A stretch of DNA of 8,497 bases from NCBI GenBank assembly GCA_938039305.1, contig CALHUZ010000277.1, positions 1-8,497 on the forward strand, written 5' to 3'. Made by a program: the position numbers and the translations under genes. The notes below the pieces were generated by a model. It did no database searches and was not told the DNA's origin. It saw only the letters and a program-made list of their open reading frames with translations. This document shows, piece after piece, positions 1 to 6,182 of this stretch (position 1 is its first letter; every line of letters begins with the position of its first letter). The DNA is from an uncultured Saprospiraceae bacterium (GTDB lineage: Bacteria > Bacteroidota > Bacteroidia > Chitinophagales > Saprospiraceae).

Positions 1-722
1 CTTTTTACGAATCTGGAGACTAAGGTTGCTTTTACAATTAACCAAGCATACTTGAAGCCATTTACATAGGATATCTCATCTCCATAAAATGTAGGTATAC
101 TAATCTCTTTAACTCGCGCCTTGGTGTCTATCATCTGAATAATGATTTCAGTATCAAAGTCGAAATAATTAGAATTACTTTCTATGGGTATTTTTCTAAT
201 TGCATCAGTTTTATAAACTCTATATCCAGTGTGAAATTCTGATAGGCTTGTTCTTAATATCATGTTCTGTGTAAAGGTCAAAACTTGATTGCCCACCCAC
301 TTATAAACTGGCATACCACCTTTTATCGCTTTCTTCTTATCAATCATTCTCGATCCAAAAACAACATCTGCGTTACCATCAATTACAGGGCTCAACATAG
401 CAGGCAAATACTCTGGAGCATACTGACCATCCCCATGTAATAAAGCGACTACATCAAAAGAGTTTTTAATAGCGTAGTCATACCCTATCTTCTGATTACC
501 GCCATAACCTTTGTTGATATCATTGACTATCAACGTTATATTCAATTGGTTCTGGACAGTAATAAATTGCTTTACTCTCTCACTTGTACTATCAGTTGAT
601 GCATCGTCAATAACAAGAACTTGGAAATCTTTATGTGCTAACTCCTGTACAGGAATTCTTCTGAGCGTTTCTATGATATGCTTCTCCGCATTATAGGCTA
701 CTACAAATATTAAAATGCGCAT
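1..722 (-). CDS. GT2 family glycosyltransferase (3' end beyond window)
   Basis: The frame opens at ATG 722-720 and stays open for 240 codons to the window edge, so the C-terminus is missing. The product is a cytoplasmic or membrane-associated family 2 (GT-A fold) glycosyltransferase, which would move a sugar from an activated donor to a lipid or glycan acceptor. Visible motifs are the N-terminal strand MRILIFVVAYNAE, the nucleotide-binding VIDDAST at about residues 37-43, NKGYGGNQKIGY at about 70-81, the acidic HGDGQYAPE in place of the usual DxD, and FHTGYR further on. This combination resembles the dolichyl-phosphate-mannose-synthase-like branch of GT2. From memory, close relatives in Bacteroidota and Proteobacteria are sometimes fused to a C-terminal SAM methyltransferase, which cannot be tested here. 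The gene starts 15 bp after the pseudouridine synthase stop and is probably co-transcribed with it. Donor and acceptor are unknown. Confidence 0.88.
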   Translation of the reverse strand, partial: MRILIFVVAYNAEKHIIETLRRIPVQELAHKDFQVLVIDDASTDSTSERVKQFITVQNQLNITLIVNDINKGYGGNQKIGYDYAIKNSFDVVALLHGDGQYAPEYLPAMLSPVIDGNADVVFGSRMIDKKKAIKGGMPVYKWVGNQVLTFTQNMILRTSLSEFHTGYRVYKTDAIRKIPIESNSNYFDFDTEIIIQMIDTKARVKEISIPTFYGDEISYVNGFKYAWLIVKATLVSRFVK

Positions 723-737
723 AGACACCGATTCTAA

Positions 738-1415
738 TTATTGAACCTTTACGATATCATGTGCTATCAATTGCTCCCATATCTTTTCCCGCCCTATTGG
801 TAACGCAATGATAGGAGTTTCAACATTGGGTATCGTCAACTTGTAGTTGTGAAGACCGATGCTTCGATCCTTGTTAGCTCTACGAGCACCATACTTGACA
901 TCTCCGCGAATAGGCAAACCAGCATGACTTAGCTGGGCTCGGATCTGGTGAAACCTACCAGTCATAGTTTGAATTTCTAACATGCTATAATTATCAAGCT
1001 GTTGTATCACTTGAAATTCTAAACTACATGCTTTATATCCTTCCTTGGGTTCTTCAGAGATATATGCTTTCTTTCTTCTGCCATCTCTATTGATGTAATG
1101 AGATAGCTGTGAACTATCTAATGTCGTAGGCTTCGTAAAAGCCACATATCTTTTAGTGATGGAAGTTCTATCCTTACACATCATGTTACCCTCTTTAGTC
1201 TTAGAAAAAAGAACGGCACCACTGACAGGCCTATCCAACCTTGTGACTAAGTGTAGTTGTTTCTTTTTATGCTTTTCTAACCAGGTAGAGACACTTAAAT
1301 CTCCAGATAGATCATCTTGGGTTGCTACGCCTGGTGGCTTATTCACAACTATAAAATGAGTGCCTTCATAAATAATGAGATCAGACTTACTATGGAGGTT
1401 AGTCCAAATCTTCAT
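738..1415 (-). CDS. RluA-family RNA pseudouridine synthase
   Basis: The enzyme converts specific uridines in rRNA or tRNA to pseudouridine in the cytoplasm; the target base cannot be read from sequence. At 225 residues it is near the size of short RluA/TruC-type enzymes and has no N-terminal S4 domain. Family motifs are VVNKPPGV (23-30), the catalytic motif HLVTRLDRPVSG (55-66) with the nucleophilic aspartate D61, KRYVAF (88-93) carrying the conserved tyrosine, and GRFHQIRAQLSHAGLPIRGD (153-172) followed by KYG. The start is ATG 1415-1413, preceded in frame by a TAG stop two codons upstream, so no longer start exists. The start lies inside the last codons of the small upstream gene (17-bp overlap), which suggests translational coupling. 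An RNA-modification gene between glycan-related genes is unusual in theme but shows no sign of transfer. Confidence 0.93.
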   Translation of the reverse strand: MKIWTNLHSKSDLIIYEGTHFIVVNKPPGVATQDDLSGDLSVSTWLEKHKKKQLHLVTRLDRPVSGAVLFSKTKEGNMMCKDRTSITKRYVAFTKPTTLDSSQLSHYINRDGRRKKAYISEEPKEGYKACSLEFQVIQQLDNYSMLEIQTMTGRFHQIRAQLSHAGLPIRGDVKYGARRANKDRSIGLHNYKLTIPNVETPIIALPIGREKIWEQLIAHDIVKVQ

Positions 1416-1524
1416 ACTCTATATCTTCTGTCTCTTGTGATGCCTGCTTAATGCGTTGCTGTGGCACAAAAAGTCGGTATAGAATATAAACCAAGATGCC
1501 AATCGATACAGCTTTAAAAATCAA
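1399..1524 (-). CDS. Small single-helix membrane protein, DUF4834-like, TTG start
   Basis: A 41-codon frame lies between the methyltransferase and the pseudouridine synthase and is too short for usual ORF cut-offs. From TTG 1524-1522 it reads MIFKAVSIGILVYILYRLFV, a clear membrane helix ending in basic Tyr-Arg, then a polar stretch PQQRIKQASQ and an acidic tail ETEDIEYEDLD. A short N-terminal helix, a Gln-rich linker and an acidic tail with a final (D/E)YE-type motif resemble the small Bacteroidota DUF4834 family, which I recognise by architecture only. The frame starts 4 bp after the methyltransferase stop and overlaps the next gene's start by 17 bp, as expected of an operon member. A second TTG at 1554-1552 would add 10 residues and overlap the methyltransferase. 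There is no ATG in frame, which is the main reason for caution. Function is unknown; it would sit in the inner membrane. Confidence 0.55.
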   Translation of the reverse strand: MIFKAVSIGILVYILYRLFVPQQRIKQASQETEDIEYEDLD

Positions 1525-1528
1525 TGTG

Positions 1529-2422
1529 CTATGCTTTTTGTAAAAAATAGACAATCGAACTCGCCCGCTTGTGACTCATCCAACCTTGGACTAAAGATGC
1601 ACCACCGATGAATGGAATCAAAATATGCGCCCATTTCTTTTTGCGGTATGACTCACTGATTAAGCAATTATAGAACGGATCCAGCGGTAATATTTTAGTC
1701 TTTGTCACCTTGAAGCCACAGTTCTCAGCGAATTTGCGAAAGCTTGACTCATCCCAGTGCCAAATGTGCCGAGGGACGTCGTATCCATTCCAATACTCCT
1801 TATAAACAGAGGCTTCTAGACACTTGTAGTTAGGAAGTGCTACAACCATGACACCATCGTCTGTCAGCAGATCTCTCAATCTACCGATCACCTTCTGAGG
1901 TTCGTATACATGTTCAAGCACATGCCAAAAGCTGATATAACTGAACTCTTTGGGGAAACTCTCTTCGAATATTTCCGAAGGGGGATAAATATTCAACCCA
2001 AACTGCTCTTTCCCAAACTTTCGAGCCTTCTCGCTGATTTCTATACCTGTCACATCAAATCCCCTTGACTTCATATAGTTAAGGAAATAACCAGTCCCTG
2101 TACCAAAATCAAGTATCCGTTGCTTCTTGCCATGTTTATTGATAAGATTATGCTTGAATCTCATCATCCACTTTCGGGCCTGATGATAGATAGTGTTGAT
2201 AAACCCATCAGCCGAATCAGAATGCTCAACATACTCATCTGTTTCATAGAACTTGTATGCTTCAGATTCATCCGGTGGATTTTTGATGTATCTAAACCCA
2301 CAGTTCTTACAATGATCTATCACAAAGAGCTTCTTACTCACAAGATGGTCATGTAGCCTTATGGCTTCTTCATTCACATTTGATTGACATACGATACAAG
2401 TCTCTAGCATACTTTCACCCAT
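1529..2422 (-). CDS. Class I SAM-dependent methyltransferase with N-terminal zinc-binding motif
   Basis: The 297-residue product has a two-part Cys motif, C9xxC12 and C38xxC41, likely a small zinc ribbon as in many sugar or lipid methyltransferases of the Methyltransf_23 type. The Rossmann core follows: motif I ILDFGTGTGYFL (103-114) binds SAM, GIEIS (126-130) supplies the acidic residue for the ribose hydroxyls, and SFWHVLEHV (164-172) is the family's motif after strand 4. VPRHIWHW (216-223) is a typical later signature. Near the C-terminus a hydrophobic stretch of about 16 residues (265-280) may lie on or in the membrane. The substrate is unknown; the glycan-related neighbours make a sugar or lipid-linked glycan plausible (inference). 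The start is ATG 2422-2420; ATG 2410-2408 (Met5) is an alternative that keeps the first Cys pair. It is the first gene of the leftward cluster, divergent from the DUF2723 gene. Confidence 0.9.
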   Translation of the reverse strand: MGESMLETCIVCQSNVNEEAIRLHDHLVSKKLFVIDHCKNCGFRYIKNPPDESEAYKFYETDEYVEHSDSADGFINTIYHQARKWMMRFKHNLINKHGKKQRILDFGTGTGYFLNYMKSRGFDVTGIEISEKARKFGKEQFGLNIYPPSEIFEESFPKEFSYISFWHVLEHVYEPQKVIGRLRDLLTDDGVMVVALPNYKCLEASVYKEYWNGYDVPRHIWHWDESSFRKFAENCGFKVTKTKILPLDPFYNCLISESYRKKKWAHILIPFIGGASLVQGWMSHKRASSIVYFLQKA

Positions 2423-2493
2423 CTTTTAGTCGTATAATGAAGGTCGTAAAACCTGTATTACCAGTAAATGATAACCAAATCCTAATGCCTTAT

Positions 2494-2517
2494 ACATAAG
2501 TCCTTTAAAGGATATGT
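2494..2517. repeat. Interrupted inverted repeat with 12-bp perfect palindrome, candidate operator
   Basis: TCCTTTAAAGGA at 2501-2512 is a perfect palindrome with no loop. It is flanked by ACATA (2494-2498) and TATGT (2513-2517), which are also complementary. The arms therefore total 11 bp each, with AG (2499-2500) unpaired on the left. Lack of a loop makes a dimeric DNA-binding site more likely than an RNA hairpin. It ends 7 bp before the rightward -7 box, so a bound protein would cover that promoter's -33 region and also the start of leftward transcripts. No regulator gene is visible in the window. Confidence 0.45.
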
Positions 2518-2524
2518 TTTTTAA

Positions 2525-2532
2525 TACTTTTG
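2525..2532 (+). promoter_or_regulatory. Candidate Bacteroidota -7 promoter box for the DUF2723-rpiB-peptidase cluster
   Basis: TACTTTTG matches the TAnnTTTG -7 consensus of the main Bacteroidota sigma factor exactly. Transcription would begin near 2539, leaving a leader of about 95 nt before the ATG at 2634. A good TTTG-like -33 element is not visible at the expected distance; only TTTA at 2504-2507, inside the palindrome, is near. The promoter is therefore supported mainly by its -7 box and its place upstream of the cluster. Confidence 0.45.
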
Positions 2533-2540
2533 CAAAGTTA
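2533..2540 (-). promoter_or_regulatory. Candidate -7 promoter box for the leftward methyltransferase cluster
   Basis: Read on the minus strand, this is TAACTTTG, a second exact match to TAnnTTTG, directly abutting the rightward box. A leftward transcript would begin near 2526 and have a leader of about 100 nt before the methyltransferase ATG at 2422. No clear -33 element was found on this strand. It could be a by-product of the TTTGCAAA symmetry rather than a second working promoter. Confidence 0.35.
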
Positions 2541-2633
2541 TCATATTACTGATTTCTTTAATGGGAAAAGCCTTATCAGACCTATCTATTCTGAGATATC
2601 CTGATAATTCTGCTATATAAACAACTTACTTTT

Positions 2634-5600
2634 ATGAATTCGAACAGTAGAAAATTCAATATCGCTTCGGCCTTGATATTTTTCATAGCCTTTGCAGTAT
2701 ACTTTATGTCTGCCGAAAGAACAGGTAGTTTATGGGACTGCGGAGAGTTCATATTGGGAGCATACAAGCTTCAAGTAGTACACCCACCAGGAGCACCTTT
2801 ATTCTTAATCATAGGTCGTCTATTCGCAGCCTTAGGAGATCTTTTCTCTTCAGATCCATCAAACATAGCATTTGCAGTGAATCTTATGTCTGGGCTTTTC
2901 TCAGCAGCTACTGCCGCAATCGTTGGACATGCTACGATGCTCTTCTCGAATAAGATGTTTAGCACAGATGATGAGCATGCGGACACAGTTTCTGCTATAG
3001 CTGGAGTTGTCGCAGGTTTATCGACAGCATTTTGCTCTTCTATATGGTTTTCAGCTGTCGAAGGTGAAGTATATGCCATGTCGACATTCTTTACTGCATT
3101 AACAGCATGGGCGGTCATCAGATGGTATTGTCTACCAAATGATACTAAGCATGATAAATGGTTGGTTTTCGCAGCTTATAGTGCAGGACTATCTATCGGA
3201 GTTCACTTGCTGAGTTTATTAACATTTCCTGCGTTAGCTCTTTTAGTTTATTATAAAAAAGCAAAAAACCCTAGCCTCATAGGAACAATAGGTAGTGCGA
3301 TAGCAGGAGCCGCAGCAGTACCATTTATCCAGAAAGTCATCATAGCAGGTATTCCATCTTTATGGAAGGCCATAGACATATCGATGGTTAACTCATTCGG
3401 TACGCCTATTAATGCTGGTATCATCCCAACTCTACTTATTGTCGGAGGGATATTCTATGCCATCTTTAACTATGCCCGCAAGAATGGACGCTACTGGTTG
3501 CAAGTGGCTACGATGGCTACCGTAATGATCTGTATAGGTTTTTCAACCATAGGAGTTGTTGTCATAAGAGCGATAGCAGACACACCTGTGAATATGAATG
3601 TACCAAGTGATCCGACTCGATTACTTCCATATATCAACAGAGAGCAGTACGGAGAGCGTGCACTTATGTTCGGTCCTGCATATGATAAATCACCAACTGA
3701 GTATGACCGAGTCCCAAGAAAAGGACAGGTTAACTTCCCACCATATTATGAAGGAACAGATGCGGCAGATTATGTCGTGGTAGATGAAAAAATCACGCCT
3801 AAATACAAGTCTTCGGATAAGATGCTATTCCCAAGAATCGGCCATAGCGAGATGGGACGACCTAACTTATATAAGCAATGGCATACAATGACTTTAGATG
3901 GTGATCCCAAACCATCCTTTGGTTTTAACCTTGCTTTTTTCTTCAAGTATCAGATCAACTGGATGTATACCAGATACTTCATGTGGAATTTTGTTGGGAA
4001 GCAAAATGGAAGTCAAGGATATTTTTCATGGGACAAGTCTGATGGCAATTGGAGATCAGGTGTCAAATTCATAGATGAGATGAAGCTTTTCAATCTTGAT
4101 GAAGAGCCAGATACTATGAAGCACAACATGGCAAATAATAACTACTACTTTTTGCCTCTGATCTTTGGTTTGATTGGTTTGTTTTTTCACGCATTCAAGA
4201 GGCCTACAGAATTCGCTGGTTTATTTGCTTTGTTCCTGATAACTGGAATAGGAATTATACTTTATACCAATCAACCTCCCAATGAACCCAGAGAACGAGA
4301 CTATGTCTTGGTAGGAAGTTTCTTTACTTTCTGCATCTGGATAGGCTTAGCAGTACCCGCTCTTTATAAAATGGCAGCTGAAAGATTTTCCTTCAAAGGA
4401 ATTCCCGCTGCGGCAGCTATAGGTGTTTTAGTGATGTCAGCGCCACTGATCATGGGTTTTCAAAACTTTGACGATCACAGTAGAAATGGACAATACGCAT
4501 CTAGAGATTACGCGAAGAACTTTTTGAATTCTCTTGAAGAGAATGCAATCATATTTACATACGGAGATAATGACACTTACCCATTGTGGTATGTTCAAGA
4601 AGTTGAAGATGTAAGAAGGGATGTTAGAATTGTTAATCTTAGTTTGATTACAGTAGACTGGTATATCAATAAACTAAGAAGGAAGGTCAATGATTCTCCT
4701 GCTTTAAAACTTACTGTCCCCGCAGCTTCATATAGAGGCAACAAACGAAATCAGCTTCCATTCGTGGATAGACAACCTGGTTCTTCCATTCGATTAGCAG
4801 ATGCTTTAAAATTTGTAGGGGCCAGCAATCCCATTGGTGAAACTTATAAATTTGATTCATATGTACCATCAAGAAACTTTGTAATTCCTACGGACTATGC
4901 AGCTGTAAAAAGACTCAATATGATCAGCCCTGGAGATCAGGTAGAAATAGCACCAGAGATCAGACTTACATTTGGCGAAAGCAAATCTTGGCTAACAAAA
5001 GATGAGCTAGCCATCTTAGATGTGATCAGTTCTAACATCTGGGAACGTCCGGTATATTTTGCAACAACATGTCAAAACAGCAAGCTCTTAGGGTTAAATG
5101 ATTATATGCAATATGAAGGTCTTGCTCTAAGAGTAGTACCTATAAAGTCAACAAGTGATAGAGCGCTTTCTATTTACGGAAGTGGAAGAGTAGAAACTCA
5201 AAAAGCCTATGACAACATCATGAATAAATGGGTCTGGGGAAATTTTGATAAAGAAAAACTCTTTGTAAATGACTCTTATGGTGCTGCTATCCAAGCCCAT
5301 CGAATGGTGATGAACAGATTAGCGGATACATTGGTCAAGGGTGGAGACCCTCAAAAAGCTGTTGATATTATCGACAAATTCTTTGAAGCGTTTCCACATA
5401 TGAATTTTCCCTATGATGCTTCCATCATACCGATGATTAACATATACGTTATGTCTGGTCAAAAGGAAAAAGCAATAAAGCACTTAAGGATACTTGCCGA
5501 AGAAACAAAACAACATTTGGCCTTCTATGAAAGCATCGATCCTAATACTGTGCAGCTGAGTTTTAATCAAGAAAGATCAAGATTCCAAAATGCTTTAGCC

Positions 5601-5699
5601 AACATTTTCAACTTGGCAAACAATCTTGGAGATGATGCATTCAAGCAAGAAATGGAAACAATTCTTGGCCCATATCGCGTAAGCAACGTACCTAATTAA
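2634..5699 (+). CDS. DUF2723 membrane protein, GT117-like (GT-C type) putative glycosyltransferase
   Basis: This 1021-residue inner-membrane protein starts with a helix at about residues 9-27, then the DUF2723 signature WDCGEF (34-39), whose acidic residues sit in the first periplasmic loop where GT-C enzymes keep catalytic residues. HPPGAPLF (50-57) and EGEVYAMS (143-150) follow. Hydrophobic helices fill about 55-315; a long polar loop (316-500) with NFPPYY and NWMYTRYF, and more helices (505-610) around EPRERDYVLVGSFF (551-564), come next. A soluble part after 610 begins with TYGDNDTYPLWY (642-653). Residues about 880-1015 are helical and TPR-like. Animal TMEM260, in the same family, is a protein O-mannosyltransferase; the bacterial members' function is not firmly established, so glycosylation of exported proteins is an inference. 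The ATG at 2634 precedes a good membrane helix. It is the first gene of the rightward cluster, 5 bp before rpiB. Confidence 0.9.
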   Translation: MNSNSRKFNIASALIFFIAFAVYFMSAERTGSLWDCGEFILGAYKLQVVHPPGAPLFLIIGRLFAALGDLFSSDPSNIAFAVNLMSGLFSAATAAIVGHATMLFSNKMFSTDDEHADTVSAIAGVVAGLSTAFCSSIWFSAVEGEVYAMSTFFTALTAWAVIRWYCLPNDTKHDKWLVFAAYSAGLSIGVHLLSLLTFPALALLVYYKKAKNPSLIGTIGSAIAGAAAVPFIQKVIIAGIPSLWKAIDISMVNSFGTPINAGIIPTLLIVGGIFYAIFNYARKNGRYWLQVATMATVMICIGFSTIGVVVIRAIADTPVNMNVPSDPTRLLPYINREQYGERALMFGPAYDKSPTEYDRVPRKGQVNFPPYYEGTDAADYVVVDEKITPKYKSSDKMLFPRIGHSEMGRPNLYKQWHTMTLDGDPKPSFGFNLAFFFKYQINWMYTRYFMWNFVGKQNGSQGYFSWDKSDGNWRSGVKFIDEMKLFNLDEEPDTMKHNMANNNYYFLPLIFGLIGLFFHAFKRPTEFAGLFALFLITGIGIILYTNQPPNEPRERDYVLVGSFFTFCIWIGLAVPALYKMAAERFSFKGIPAAAAIGVLVMSAPLIMGFQNFDDHSRNGQYASRDYAKNFLNSLEENAIIFTYGDNDTYPLWYVQEVEDVRRDVRIVNLSLITVDWYINKLRRKVNDSPALKLTVPAASYRGNKRNQLPFVDRQPGSSIRLADALKFVGASNPIGETYKFDSYVPSRNFVIPTDYAAVKRLNMISPGDQVEIAPEIRLTFGESKSWLTKDELAILDVISSNIWERPVYFATTCQNSKLLGLNDYMQYEGLALRVVPIKSTSDRALSIYGSGRVETQKAYDNIMNKWVWGNFDKEKLFVNDSYGAAIQAHRMVMNRLADTLVKGGDPQKAVDIIDKFFEAFPHMNFPYDASIIPMINIYVMSGQKEKAIKHLRILAEETKQHLAFYESIDPNTVQLSFNQERSRFQNALANIFNLANNLGDDAFKQEMETILGPYRVSNVPN

Positions 5700-5704
5700 A
5701 CTTC

Positions 5705-6157
5705 ATGAGTCACAGCATATCTATAGGAGGTGATCACGCAGGATTTGAATTAAAACAAGAGGTAATTAAACATCTTGAAAGTCGAGGTGTCACAGTGAAA
5801 GATCATGGTCCTTACGCGAATGATTCTGTAGACTATCCTGATTTTGTCCATCCTGTATGTAAAGACATTTTAGAAGGAGTCGCATCAGAAGGAATTTTGA
5901 TTTGCGGAAGCGGAAATGGAGTGGCGATAACAGCTAACAAATATAGCGGCATCAGGTGTGGTTTATGTTGGAGTCCGGAAATTGCAATTTTGACAAAACA
6001 ACATAACAATGCAAACGCTATAGCGATACCTGCAAGATTTATAGAAAATGCAACAGCTCTTGCTATAGTCGACGCTTATCTCGATCATGAATTTGAAGGA
6101 GGAAGGCATCAGCGAAGAGTTGATAAGATAACACCAGACAACTCTTACCTTTGTTAA
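5705..6157 (+). CDS. rpiB: Ribose-5-phosphate isomerase B
   Basis: This cytoplasmic enzyme interconverts ribose 5-phosphate and ribulose 5-phosphate in the non-oxidative pentose phosphate pathway; some members act on allose 6-phosphate. At 150 residues it equals the usual length and aligns end to end with the E. coli protein as I recall it. Key residues are all present: GGDHAGFELK (8-17) with D10 and H11, DYPDF (43-47), catalytic C67 in ILICGSGNGVAITANK (64-79), H100-N101 in the KQHNNAN segment, and the phosphate-binding R134 and R138 in EGGRHQRRV (131-139). The ATG at 5705 is 5 bp after the DUF2723 stop, so translation is probably coupled. The active-site set is complete and nothing is odd in the sequence. 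A cytoplasmic sugar isomerase behind an envelope glycosyltransferase may reflect sugar supply or simple co-transcription. Confidence 0.96.
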   Translation: MSHSISIGGDHAGFELKQEVIKHLESRGVTVKDHGPYANDSVDYPDFVHPVCKDILEGVASEGILICGSGNGVAITANKYSGIRCGLCWSPEIAILTKQHNNANAIAIPARFIENATALAIVDAYLDHEFEGGRHQRRVDKITPDNSYLC

Positions 6158-6182
6158 ATTAAACAATAGTCTCATTACGATT

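Noticed and set aside
511..696. Plus-strand open frame of 61 codons opposite the GT2 gene
   Set aside because: It is antisense to the nucleotide-binding motifs of the GT2 enzyme and has no features of its own.
1552..1554. Upstream TTG as start of the small membrane protein
   Set aside because: It would overlap the methyltransferase by 26 bp and place a basic polar stretch before the helix; the TTG at 1524 fits the operon spacing and the helix-first architecture better, though this is not decisive.
2582..2767. Minus-strand 61-codon frame across the start of the DUF2723 gene
   Set aside because: It overlaps the conserved WDCGEF region in antisense and has no supported start signal or domain.
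2771..3118. Minus-strand open frame of 115 codons inside the DUF2723 gene
   Set aside because: It is the antisense of a region with strong DUF2723 motifs, its product has no recognisable domain, and it lacks its own spacing or start signals.
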